A stretch of DNA of 64,000 nt from Methyloprofundus sedimenti (GCF_002072955.1 NZ_LPUF01000001.1:281001-345000), one strand, 5' to 3'. Positions 47,328-56,076 are shown, numbered from the stretch's first letter. The notes: generated from the sequence alone by a model not told the origin. Numbers and translations are program-made.

Positions 47328-47559
47328 TTATGATACCCAATGGCGATAAAATTGTCTGTGTTGAATATGCACTTCGCAAGTAGCTTGAGTGCATCAATAC
47401 AGATTCGCCAATTCATAGTAAATAAAGGTATATTATAGAGCTCGAATGTGTAAAATTTTTAGAAGGATAGGAGGCGTGCACATAAAAATTTCGTAAATAA
47501 TTTCTATGTAAGATTCACAATAATTTCGATGGCATCAATTCTTTCCTAATAATTCATTA

Positions 47560-47919
47560 ACTAGCTTGCTTAGAGAGTTGCTTTCTGAGCTGTATGATTA
47601 AATGGTTCACCTTGATGAACGTGCCAATACCTTAGACGGTAAATTAGAAATAGTATGTGGACAAAATGAAGGTAGCCAGCACTTGTTATCTATCTCTGGT
47701 GTTGTGTTGTTGAGTGCTACCATAATATCTCATGGAGGACGCTCGGTCGTTAGAGTGGCGCATTTATATACAGATAAACGAAACTTATGGATTAGTGAAT
47801 TCGACCAACGAAGAGGGAAAAATATTTCTGCTGTTGATGTAGTAGTGACTAATAAGAATACACTTATTGCATGGGCACTATTGACCAACAAGCAATGTTA
47901 TGAGGCTGCAATTATATGA
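47560..47919 (+). pseudogene. IS110/IS1111-type transposase C-terminal remnant
   Basis: Contains VHLDERANTLDGKLE, then HLLSISGVVLLSATIIS, and ends VVTNKNTLIAWALLTNKQCYEAA, the order found at the C-terminus of IS1111-group transposases (LDERI, IPGVGPLTATAL, ANK-A-WALL). The central GLVPRQ-S-GGK block is missing or scrambled, and a stop precedes VHLDER. Unrelated in detail to the IS110 copy near 38 kb. Confidence 0.6.
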
Positions 47920-48149
47920 TTGGCAGCTACCAATATTTTAGAAATGGTGTTCAGGAATATTTAAATAACTGGGGGCATATATGGTCTGCCCCGTATTGCA
48001 AGTAAAATTTTGCTCGTAACATAAAGAAATATTGCACCCATATATTCGGTCTTTGTATGAGGTTGTCTAATGTCTAATACCTCTGGCCCTGATGGAATTC
48101 GCGCATTTCACACCTTATCAGAGCGATAAAAGATAAAAGGGGTAAGTAC

Positions 48150-49502
48150 CTGAGGTATCCCCACAAATTAACCCTAAAAACAGCTGGATACGCTATTTTT
48201 TTTTGTAAAACAAAACTAGGGTAGACTTTTCCGGCCTAAGCATTTGATTTTCGTCTTATCATTTCATCACGGGTAGGGGTATTTATGTCAGTCGTCAAAA
48301 CCTTGTATTCTTTCTTGAAGCAATCACTTCCTTCAATGCATACCGCACGCCTTCAGGCACTGATGGTAGCAGTCGAAGCGGGGCTAAGTGGTGCGCCTCT
48401 ATCAATTACTACGCTAGGGCGCGCAGTATCCGGTGACTCCTTCATCAAACATAAAATTAAGCGTATGGATCGTCTTATTGGAAACACTCATCTCTCGGAA
48501 GAGCGGCTGTCCATCTACACAACCATGGCTTCCTGGTTATTGAAGTCCCTTCCCCTGCCTACTATTTTAGTCGACTGGTCGCCGTTGCCTGATGACCAAA
48601 GTCAACAACTGTTACGCGCATCGCTTCCCGTAGGTGGTCGGAGCATCACTTTGTACGAAGAAGTCCATCCTGGTCGTAAATTGGGTAATCGACGTGTACA
48701 AAAACAGTTTCTGGCTCACCTGAAACGAGTATTACCGCTTCATGTGACACCTATCGTGGTAGCAGATTCTGGCTTTCGCACCCCGTTTTTCCGCGAGGTT
48801 GAGCACTTCGGTTGGCACTGGCTTGGGCGGATTCGTAACCGTGACACTCTTGCTTTTGCTGACCATCCTGATGAGTGGGTATCAGCAAAATCACTGTACG
48901 CCAAAGCGACTCGTAAGCCTAAGCTGTTGGGATCGGCTCATTGGGTGCGTAGCAACCCCTTGGATGGGCTGTTAGTAGCATTCTATCGAAATCCTAAAGG
49001 CCGGAAACATTTGACTGCGCATAGGAATCCTGCTCGATCCGGGCAAAGCCGGAAGCAGGCCAAACGTGAAAAGAACCGTGGTTACTGGTTGTCTCACCCT
49101 CCTTGCAAGCCTATTCGGCGATTCGGGTCGTCGAGCATTATCGCACCCGCATGCAAATTGAAGAGGGCTTCCGTGATACCAAAAGCACTCATTATGGGCT
49201 AGATTTAGCCAACGAAATCCGTATTCAAGCTGATCGTAGGGCTAATCTGTTGTTGATAGCTGCATTGGTGACCTTTGCGCTTTGGTTGATCGGTGCTAGC
49301 TTGAAAGGCTCAGACACTGAGCGGCATATCTGGGTCAATACCGGTAAAAATCGAACACCCTATTCTGTAATTTTCCTTGCTCGAATAGCGTGCAAATATG
49401 TTCAGTTTGATCTTCCAGCGGACTATCTAGAATTAGCGCAGACGATGTTGAAAGGATATTTTGGGAAGCTGGAGGCTGTCTAAATTCGTGGGGATACCTC
49501 AG
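48150..49502 (+). mobile_element. IS10-like IS4-family insertion sequence (1353 bp)
   Basis: Terminal inverted repeats CTGAGGTATCCCCAC at the left and GTGGGGATACCTCAG at the right match the CTGA-type ends of IS10. The flanks reconstruct a class I REP: AAAAGG, then the 9-bp target GGTCAGAGC, then CCTTTT. The left copy of the target now reads GGTAAGTAC (6 of 9 identical). The transposase is frameshifted. Confidence 0.82.
48285..49483 (+). pseudogene. IS10-like IS4-family transposase, frameshifted
   Basis: First part (305 codons) has LGRAVSGDSFIKHKIKRMDRLIGN, TILVDWSPL (first Asp) and PIVVADSGFRTPFF (second Asp), as in the IS10 transposase. The last part continues in another frame from about 49100 and includes the YREK signature in EHYRTRMQIEEGFRDTKS. 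One indel near 49085-49105 breaks the gene. If it is not a sequencing error, the element is inactive. Confidence 0.82.
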
Positions 49503-49589
49503 GGTCAGAGCCCTTTTTAAGTAATATAAACATAACCATTTGTTTATATTGATTAAATTTCTTTAACCCTTAAAAAAGGGCTACGACCC
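49503..49589. repeat. Class I REP pair, both arms invaded by IS elements
   Basis: GGTCAGAGCCCTTTTTAA at the left and, inverted, TTAAAAAAGGGCTACGACCC at the right, with about 50 AT-rich bases between. The right palindrome resumes after the next IS as GGCTACGACCCCTTTT (51131-51146). The left one is cut by the IS10-like element. Together they look like an inverted REP pair of the type flanking the RAYT gene at 3.8 kb. Confidence 0.65.
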
Positions 49590-51130
49590 GAATGGCACTT
49601 ACTTAAGAATAAAACACATAAATCACAGTGAGTTACTTTATTTTCTTCGGGTGTCCATTCTTTCTAATCACTGCTCTTGCTTCTTCTCTAGGTTTCATTA
49701 ACAAGGAAAAAGGCTTTGGTCTTCTTTTTACTGCACGAGGCTCTATTCGACCAGAACGATTTCCAACCCGCTGCTGAGCAATTAATACAAATAATGATTC
49801 TTCAATGACTCCTGTACCAGTAAGAGCCGTCTGTTGAGTCCATGCCAACCACAATTGTAGTGTATGCTTAAAGCTAAGCTGGCGTGGTAATATATCGGCT
49901 AATAAAGCCGCTTGAGCCATTAATAATCGAATCAGATTATAGGCCAGAAAATAGACCCATATCTCCTTTTCACTCATTTCGGGTGTTTTACAGCTGAGCG
50001 TTTCCATGCCCATCGTCGTTTTTATATTCCGGAAATCAACTTCAATCTGCCAGCGTTTTTTATACAAAACCTTGAGTTCTGGTTTCGATGCTTCTTTAGG
50101 GCATAGCAATGTTGTTATGAGTATCTTGCCATGAGTGCTTAACTCACGGATAAGTAACGTTTTCGGTGCAACATCATAGTGCGCTTGTGTCATCCAGTCT
50201 GGTTTGATCTTTGGTTTGGTTAGTTCGATTAAGTGATCTCTGGTGCCTATTCGTTTGCCTTTCCTAAAGTCAGTTACCCGTTTACGCGCGCCCATTTGCT
50301 CAAAGACGGCATCAATGCCTTTTTCACGCAGTGAAGCTAACAAAAAATAGGTACCATAAAAAGCATCGCCAAGAACAAGGTCTCCCGTATCAAAGGTGTC
50401 TATAATATTACGAAGCAAACTTTGCTCATCTGAGCCTTTTCCATTGAACCGTCCTATCGACGCATTTAAAACGGCCCCACTTGAAAGGCAGATAACGCCA
50501 ACCAACCGACAAATTGGAAAACCAAGTCCTGGTTTTTGACCACTCTGCTGAGGATATACTGCCTGATTTTCAACGGTGTCGGGCATTGTTACAGTGGTTC
50601 CATCAATTAAATGTACACGCCTTCCATGCCAGCGCCATTGCTCAGGGATTTGACAGTTAATGAGCTCACCTGTCTGGCAAACTAGGTCAGAAACCATTGC
50701 TAATGGCAAACGCTGTCTTGCTCGACAATAACCACCCGTAGAGGTACTAACAGGTGCAAGGCCACCAATGATACGTTTTATTGCTGCATCATTGACCGCT
50801 TTTTGACAGGAGCGATCTTCACTCAAGGCTTGTGCTAAAAAAATTGAAAGTGTTTCTGTGGGCGGATAAAGTCGCTCTCGATGTTCAGGTAATAAGGTGT
50901 CAATTCTTGATAGCAGTTCAGGGCAGGTGAGCAGGTTAAAAAATTGATACGAATCTGTCTTTTCTGCACATTTTTTTATTCTTTGTTGTTGGCAGCGTAA
51001 AAATTTGTTATTAATAAACATTAAGGCAGGTTCCTCGGTGATGGCTAAGTTGTTTTGTCGCAATCAGTTTATCATCGAACCTGCCTTTTTTAATATTTTC
51101 AGTAGCTTATATCTTAAGTAAGTGCCATTC
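49590..51130 (-). mobile_element. IS4-family insertion sequence with 11-bp target duplication (1541 bp)
   Basis: Perfect 18-bp terminal inverted repeats GAATGGCACTTACTTAAG / CTTAAGTAAGTGCCATTC. An exact 11-bp direct repeat GGCTACGACCC flanks it (49579-49589 and 51131-51141), showing a transposition not yet eroded. The single transposase frame is intact. The target lies inside a class I REP-type palindrome. Confidence 0.9.
49633..51021 (-). CDS. IS4-family transposase
   Basis: DDE transposase of 462 residues, apparently intact. First aspartate in HLIDGTTVTMPD, second in DLVLGDAFYGTYFLL, and the YREK motif in YKKRWQIEVDFRNIKT. The ATG at 51021 (MFINNKFLRC) is preferred; a TTG 42 bases upstream is in frame. 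It differs from the IS10-like element next to it and belongs to another IS4 subgroup. Confidence 0.88.
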   Translation of the reverse strand: MFINNKFLRCQQQRIKKCAEKTDSYQFFNLLTCPELLSRIDTLLPEHRERLYPPTETLSIFLAQALSEDRSCQKAVNDAAIKRIIGGLAPVSTSTGGYCRARQRLPLAMVSDLVCQTGELINCQIPEQWRWHGRRVHLIDGTTVTMPDTVENQAVYPQQSGQKPGLGFPICRLVGVICLSSGAVLNASIGRFNGKGSDEQSLLRNIIDTFDTGDLVLGDAFYGTYFLLASLREKGIDAVFEQMGARKRVTDFRKGKRIGTRDHLIELTKPKIKPDWMTQAHYDVAPKTLLIRELSTHGKILITTLLCPKEASKPELKVLYKKRWQIEVDFRNIKTTMGMETLSCKTPEMSEKEIWVYFLAYNLIRLLMAQAALLADILPRQLSFKHTLQLWLAWTQQTALTGTGVIEESLFVLIAQQRVGNRSGRIEPRAVKRRPKPFSLLMKPREEARAVIRKNGHPKKIK

Positions 51131-51181
51131 GGCTACGACCCCTTTTACTTTCGACCCCTTTTACTGTTCCTTTTACTGTTA

Positions 51182-51445
51182 CCTAAAACGGAAAGACGCA
51201 CCAAGGTAAGAAAGGTAGCAGGAGAACGAGGAATATGGCAACGACATTTTTGTGAGTATGTCATTCGTGATGACTTGGACTACCAGCGTCATGTGGATTA
51301 TATTCATGTAAACCCATTGAAGCATGGCTATGTAAAACGAATTATAGATTGGCCTTATTCAACTTTTCATCATTATGTAGCCCGTGGAATTTATTTGCCG
51401 AATTGGTGTTGTGATATAAATAACTCGGTTGACGGTGATGAATAA
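51182..51445 (+). pseudogene. RAYT C-terminal fragment
   Basis: Sequence GERGIWQRHFCEYVIRD, then HVDYIHVNPLKHGYV with the tyrosine of the Y1 transposase motif, then DWPYSTFHHYVARGIYLPNW is the C-terminal half of a RAYT of the MSNYRRA type. The HUH half is missing. It ends two bases before a REP palindrome of another class (51447-51480). Confidence 0.72.
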
Positions 51446-51446
51446 T

Positions 51447-51480
51447 ATGCGTCCGATTACGCTATGCTAATCGGACCTAC
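51447..51480. repeat. REP palindrome, GTAGGTCCGATTA class
   Basis: TCCGATTA (51451-51458) and TAATCGGA (51467-51474) around an eight-base loop, ending CCTACC. Typical of REP units with a GTAGG head. It lies between the RAYT fragment and the integrase fragment. Confidence 0.6.
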
Positions 51481-51951
51481 CGTGCTGCCCGGTTTGTTGA
51501 TACGAAGGAGCATTATTTTTCTGTTGTCTGTATGGTTATGATGAGGCGGTTCAGCAATAGGGTACGCAGCAGGCGAATGTTTCCTGATTGAAGTGGAGGA
51601 GTGATTAGAATCACTCCGGGGAAAAGGGTAGGCAGTTTTTTTATCAGTATGATGAGAATTTTGAGGTGTTTCGGTACGGTTATTGGCATTATTAACGAGC
51701 TTCATCCGATAAAAGAGCTGGATAGCTTGTTGAGCTTGTTGACATTGCTGTTCAGACTGCCGTTTTTCCCTTAATTTTTGCAAAAAAAGTGGTAAGCTGT
51801 TTTTATTATCAGGGCTATGCTCATATTTATGACAAAAATCCCAATAATAGCGTAGCCATTTTTTATAGTAACCTTGTTCCGGTTTTGGTACAGCTTCTTG
51901 AATTAATAAATCACAGAAATAGTGGTTAATATGTTTTGGAATAGTGAACAT
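51457..51951 (-). pseudogene. Tyrosine recombinase (integrase) N-terminal fragment
   Basis: The first 80 residues (QGYYKKWLRYYWDFCHKYEH; FLQKLREKRQSEQQCQQAQQAIQLFYRM) resemble the SAM-like core-binding domain of integron/phage-type tyrosine recombinases. The rest is a low-complexity H/P/S/T tail that runs into a REP. The catalytic domain with R-H-R-Y is absent, so the gene is truncated. Confidence 0.5.
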
Positions 51952-52044
51952 TGGAAGATATACTGAAACTGTTTTTTGATAGAAAAAGATGGATATACTG
52001 CCTAGAGATAGTAGCTTTCAGTAAAGTGCTTGTCAAATAAGCCC

Positions 52045-52136
52045 GGTAGGGTGGGCAGGTTTTTTTGCCCACCTTGTTTATCGGTCAATGATGGGTTAAT
52101 GGTGGGCAAACGGTAAAGCTGTTTGCCCACCCTACG
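52045..52136. repeat. REP pair, GTAGGGTGGGCA class
   Basis: GTAGGGTGGGCAGG with TTTGCCCACC in the first unit, and GGTGGGCAAAC with GTTTGCCCACCCTAC in the second, head to head over about 90 bases. It stands just upstream of an N-terminal RAYT remnant (52158), its likely partner. Confidence 0.68.
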
Positions 52137-52157
52137 TTGAATATGGGAAATCGTTGT

Positions 52158-52400
52158 TATGTCGAATTATCGCCGTGCGGATAAACCGGGGGCTTGCTAT
52201 TTCTTTACTGTGGTGACATTTCGATGACGGAATATTTTAACCGATGATGATTCTCGTGTCTGGTTACGCAATGCGCTAGGCAATACACGAAGACGCTATC
52301 CATTTAAAATGATGCCTGGGTATTGTTGCCCGATCATCTTCATTGTATTTGGACGTTGCCGGAAAATGATAACGATTTTTCGGTACGCTGGAATGGAATA
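52158..52400 (+). pseudogene. RAYT N-terminal fragment, frameshifted
   Basis: Opens MSNYRRADKPGACYFFTVVTFR then hits a stop. After a frame change, AWVLLPDHLHCIWTLPENDNDF shows the HUH motif (H-L-H) of RAYTs. Homology ends at RWN, where GGGGTCAGAATAAAG (52404-52418), a sequence like the class I REP head, begins. At least two lesions; the C-terminal half is missing here. Confidence 0.68.
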
Positions 52401-52623
52401 ACTGGGGTCAGAATAAAGTTAAATTGCGGGAACAACTGGAAAGTTAACGCTATATTCGTCAGTAATTTGGTAGGCTAAGGTAAATTGCCAGTATTGCTGA
52501 CTTAATGATAAGCCAGTAATGCGATGCAGATCATTTGATTTCGGTTTTTTACGCTTTATTTTATGCGAACACGACTCGAAGTTAAGCTTAAATAAACTTT
52601 ATAAAACAGAACTCAACCCCGCT

Positions 52624-53709
52624 CTACATCTGGACACCCATACGCTTAGCGCCCAAATTGCCAGGCTTTGCTGCAAAATGTCCCGCACATTGAGTACCAC
52701 AAGCTTTACATGCGCCTGTTTCAGTCAAATTCCATTCAGATAATTGATACCAGTCACGGCCTATTAATAATTGCCCACATGCATGACAATAGGTACTATC
52801 AGCAGCCTTATCGTGGATATTGCCAACATAGGCGTAATGTACGCCATTTTTTATAGCGATCTCTCGTGCCATTAACAATGTTGCGACTGGCGTTGATGGC
52901 GTATCCTGCATTTTCCAGTCAGGATGGAAGGCAGAAAAGTGCATAGGCACATCACTGCCCAGATTTTCTACCACCCATTGAGTCATCTTTTCCAGCTCTG
53001 CTCTAGAATCATTTTCGCCAGGAATTATCAGTGTTGTTAATTCCAGCCAGACGGATGTTTCATGCTGCAAATAAAGTAATGTATCCAGTACAGGCGCAAA
53101 ATGAGAGCCGGTTAATTTATGATAAAAATTCTCGGTAAACGCTTTTAAATCAATATTGGCGGCATCCATCACTCGATAAAACTCGGCTCTGGGTTTAGGG
53201 CACACATAACCCGCTGAAACAGAAACCGATTTGATGCCCAGTTCGCGACAGGCGATGGCTGTATCAATCGCATATTCATGAAAAATAACCGGATCATTAT
53301 AGGTGTAGGCGACACTTAAACAACCCAGTTCAGCGGCTTTTTGGGCAATCTGTTCAGGTCCGGCAATACTCATGATTGAATCCATTTCACGAGATTTACT
53401 AATATCCCAGTTTTGACAGAATTTACAGGCCAGATTGCAGCCAGCCGTACCAAATGAAAATACCGACGAGCCTGGATAAAAGTGATTGAGCGGTTTTTTT
53501 TCAATCGGGTCAACAGCAAATCCACTGGAACGTCCATAACTGGTTAATACAATTTTTTGTTCCTGGTTTTTGCGCACAAAACATAAGCCTCGCTGGCCTG
53601 CATGTAATTTGCAAAATCTTGGACATAAATCACACTGTATACGGCCATCACCTAAGTCATGCCAGTATTTGGTGGCGACTACTGTTGGGGTATGTTCTTT
53701 TATATGCAT
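52624..53709 (-). CDS. amrS: AmmeMemoRadiSam system radical SAM enzyme
   Basis: Radical SAM protein of 361 residues. The 4Fe-4S cluster motif is C91-x3-C95-x2-C98 (GCNLACKFCQNWDIS). Additional cysteines lie at the N-terminus (CDLCPRFCKLHAGQRGLC, C26 to C43) and C-terminus (CHACGQLL, CKACGTQCAGHF), as usual in the family, suggesting further metal or cluster sites. A strong GGAGG precedes the ATG. It is divergent from amrB-amrA across a palindromic element. The biochemical reaction of this widespread three-gene system is not established. Confidence 0.9.
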   Translation of the reverse strand: MHIKEHTPTVVATKYWHDLGDGRIQCDLCPRFCKLHAGQRGLCFVRKNQEQKIVLTSYGRSSGFAVDPIEKKPLNHFYPGSSVFSFGTAGCNLACKFCQNWDISKSREMDSIMSIAGPEQIAQKAAELGCLSVAYTYNDPVIFHEYAIDTAIACRELGIKSVSVSAGYVCPKPRAEFYRVMDAANIDLKAFTENFYHKLTGSHFAPVLDTLLYLQHETSVWLELTTLIIPGENDSRAELEKMTQWVVENLGSDVPMHFSAFHPDWKMQDTPSTPVATLLMAREIAIKNGVHYAYVGNIHDKAADSTYCHACGQLLIGRDWYQLSEWNLTETGACKACGTQCAGHFAAKPGNLGAKRMGVQM

Positions 53710-53735
53710 AGCTATCCTCCAAAGTCGTTAGCTAC

Positions 53736-53887
53736 AGAGACTGTGAAAGTATTCAATAATATACCTAAAAGGACAGGTTCCGTAGGTTGGGGTGAGATTG
53801 CGAACCCCAACAATCAATGGCTTACCTAGCCTCAGTGTTGGGGTTCATGTTTCACCCCAACCTACGCATAATACTTTCACAGTCTCT
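53736..53887. repeat. 152-bp nested palindrome between amrS and amrB
   Basis: Outer perfect 18-bp inverted repeats AGAGACTGTGAAAGTATT (53736-53753) and AATACTTTCACAGTCTCT (53870-53887) enclose a REP pair. Its units are GTAGGTTGGGGTGA...AACCCCAAC (53782-53811) and GTTGGGGTTCA...CACCCCAACCTAC (53837-53865). It occupies most of the divergent promoter region. Confidence 0.75.
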
Positions 53888-53972
53888 AAAGCTAACACAT
53901 AGAAACTTGTAATTTATCATCAATTGGCTTATACAGTTTAATTATTACATAAAAATAATAGGGGAAATAATC

Positions 53973-54758
53973 ATGAATAATATACGTCAGCCCGCAGTTG
54001 CTGGTTTGTTTTATCCTGATAAGCCGGATATATTAAAAAGCATGATTTCTGATTACTTACATCAAGTAGCTCCTGTGAATGAAGCTCCGCAGGCTATCAT
54101 CGTACCGCATGCAGGCTATATCTATTCGGGTGAGATTGCTGCGAGCGCCTATGCGCGATTGCAATCCAGGCGTAATAGCATTAAGCGCGTGGTTGTATTA
54201 GGTCCATCACATAAAGTTAGCTTTGCAGGTCTTGCGCTTTCTCACGCCGAGGCTTTCAGAACGCCAATAGGTGATATTCCTGTAGATACTGAAGCAATCG
54301 CCTCGATAATTCATTTTCCCTTTGTCGGATATAGTGATCAGGCGCATTTATATGAGCATAGCCTGGAAGTTCAATTACCCTTTCTACAAATGACTTTAGA
54401 CGCGTTTAAACTGCTTCCAATCGTCGTAGGCGATTGCCCGGCCGAACAAATTGAGCAGGTACTTGAACTGTTTTACGGTGCAGATGATACTTTAATTGTT
54501 ATCAGTTCCGATCTTAGCCATTTTCATGACTATGCTACGGCACAGCGACTCGATAAAGAAACCAGCGAGAAAATTGAACACCTTGATTATCAACACTTAG
54601 ACTATGGCAGTGCGTGTGGGCTAGCACCTGTTAGCGGGCTAATGGCGCTGGCCAAAAAGAAATCCTTGCAGATTGCAACCATTGATCTTAGAAATTCAGG
54701 TGATACGGCAGGTGATAAAAGCCGTGTGGTCGGGTATGGTGCGTATGTCATTAACTAG
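53973..54758 (+). CDS. amrB: AmmeMemoRadiSam system protein B (MEMO1 family)
   Basis: A 261-residue dioxygenase-fold protein related to human MEMO1. Conserved metal-site-like stretches are VPHAGYIYSGEIAASAY, VVLGPSHKVSFAGLALS, YEHSLEVQLPFLQ and ISSDLSHFHDYATA. Human MEMO1 has been linked to redox and metal handling; the bacterial role is unknown. The start follows AGGGGAAATA. The 3' end overlaps amrA. Confidence 0.9.
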   Translation: MNNIRQPAVAGLFYPDKPDILKSMISDYLHQVAPVNEAPQAIIVPHAGYIYSGEIAASAYARLQSRRNSIKRVVVLGPSHKVSFAGLALSHAEAFRTPIGDIPVDTEAIASIIHFPFVGYSDQAHLYEHSLEVQLPFLQMTLDAFKLLPIVVGDCPAEQIEQVLELFYGADDTLIVISSDLSHFHDYATAQRLDKETSEKIEHLDYQHLDYGSACGLAPVSGLMALAKKKSLQIATIDLRNSGDTAGDKSRVVGYGAYVIN

Positions 54759-55320
54759 ATCTCAGCAGCAACAATTATTACAAGTAGCGAGAGACTCGAT
54801 TGCTTATGGTCTTAAACACGGTCAGGCATTACCGCTAAACAGCAAAGAATATGCGCCGGAATTACAAGTACTGCGGGCAACATTTGTTACTCTGGAAATC
54901 AAACATCAACTGCGCGGTTGTATTGGCATGCTGGAAGCAGTCCGCCCGCTAGTTATAGATATTGCCGAAAATGCCTTTGCAGCGGCATTCAGAGATCCCC
55001 GCTTTCCACCTGTATCAGAACAGGAATTCCATGCTCCTTTAGACATTCACCTTTCTATTCTCAGCCCTGCCGAAGTGATGAGTTTCTACTCTGAAGAGGA
55101 TTTAATTCGCCAACTCCGCCCGGGTATAGATGGTCTGATTATGCAAGAAGGCAGCAAACGCGGTACATTTTTACCCTCCGTCTGGGAGTCATTATCTGAG
55201 CCGGATGATTTTTTACAACATCTCAAGCAAAAAACGGGATTAGCAAAAGAGTATTGGTCTGATTCATTGAAAATTTCACGTTATGAATGTGAATATATTT
55301 CTGAAAGTGATGATGTGTAG
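54745..55320 (+). CDS. amrA: AmmeMemoRadiSam system protein A (AMMECR1 family)
   Basis: AMMECR1-domain protein of about 191 residues with the invariant LRGCIGML motif, NAFAAAFRDPRFPPVS and KRGTFLPSVWESL. The cysteine in RGCIG may be catalytic or metal-binding, but the function is unknown. The start is taken at MSLTRSQQ; an ATG nine bases earlier (MVRMSLT) is equally in frame. It overlaps amrB by 14 bases, indicating tight coupling. Confidence 0.88.
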   Translation: MSLTRSQQQQLLQVARDSIAYGLKHGQALPLNSKEYAPELQVLRATFVTLEIKHQLRGCIGMLEAVRPLVIDIAENAFAAAFRDPRFPPVSEQEFHAPLDIHLSILSPAEVMSFYSEEDLIRQLRPGIDGLIMQEGSKRGTFLPSVWESLSEPDDFLQHLKQKTGLAKEYWSDSLKISRYECEYISESDDV

Positions 55321-55364
55321 GCTAAAGCTTGTTTCCAGCGTAAAACTAACAGGCGATGTTGGGT

Positions 55365-56018
55365 TTATTTAGCCGCGACAAACTGATTGTTTTCTATAAT
55401 GGCTAATTTAGCCTGTCTGTGTAATTGCGTATCGGCAAACACCTGGTTTTTTCTAACAGGAATTGCCATAGCTCGCTTAAAATAAGTGACTGCTTGCTGC
55501 TGTTTTCCCTGTTTCGCTAAAAAGTCACCATAAAAATAATTAGCATCAATGGTGTTAGGGTTGATAGCCAATGCCTTTTTCAGCATTGTATTGGCTTTAT
55601 CATTATCGCCATAGGCGATGGGCCAGCTAGGCACCATATAATAAAGCGATCCCAGAGTAACATAAGCAGCACCTTCAGAGGCATTTGGATCCAGTTCAAT
55701 TGCCCGTAATAGAAGGTCTCGCGCTTGATGAACAGCTTCCAAAGCTTTAAAAGCATCAACGTTTTCCGCATTACTTGCGATAATAATCGCCTGCTGAATT
55801 ATTAACTCGGCTTGATCAGGGTACTGTGCGTTTAAGGCTGTAACTTCAGCAAGTAATTGCATATATGCAGCTGTTTGTTGCTTTTTTGCAACACTGTAAT
55901 GAATATGCGCCCACTGAGCCTCAATATTTTGTACAGCCAGCCCTAATGCATCGGCATTAACAATCGCCGGCATAAAATTTAGCGTAAGTGAAAGAAAAAT
56001 AGCAATTATCTGTTTCAT
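55365..56018 (-). CDS. Exported tetratricopeptide-repeat protein
   Basis: A 217-residue protein with a signal peptide (KQIIAIFLSLTLNFMPAIVNADA) and two or three TPR units. The clearest are ARDLLLRAIELDPNASEGAAYVTLGSLYY and KALAINPNTIDANYFYGDFLAKQGKQQQAVTYFKRAM-type sequence. It is probably periplasmic and mediates protein contacts. It converges with amrA. No specific family name can be given. Confidence 0.75.
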   Translation of the reverse strand: MKQIIAIFLSLTLNFMPAIVNADALGLAVQNIEAQWAHIHYSVAKKQQTAAYMQLLAEVTALNAQYPDQAELIIQQAIIIASNAENVDAFKALEAVHQARDLLLRAIELDPNASEGAAYVTLGSLYYMVPSWPIAYGDNDKANTMLKKALAINPNTIDANYFYGDFLAKQGKQQQAVTYFKRAMAIPVRKNQVFADTQLHRQAKLAIIENNQFVAAK

Positions 56019-56076
56019 AAGTTAAATATAATTGCTTATTCACATTTTTGCAACATTTGTTGCAAAAAAGATACGA

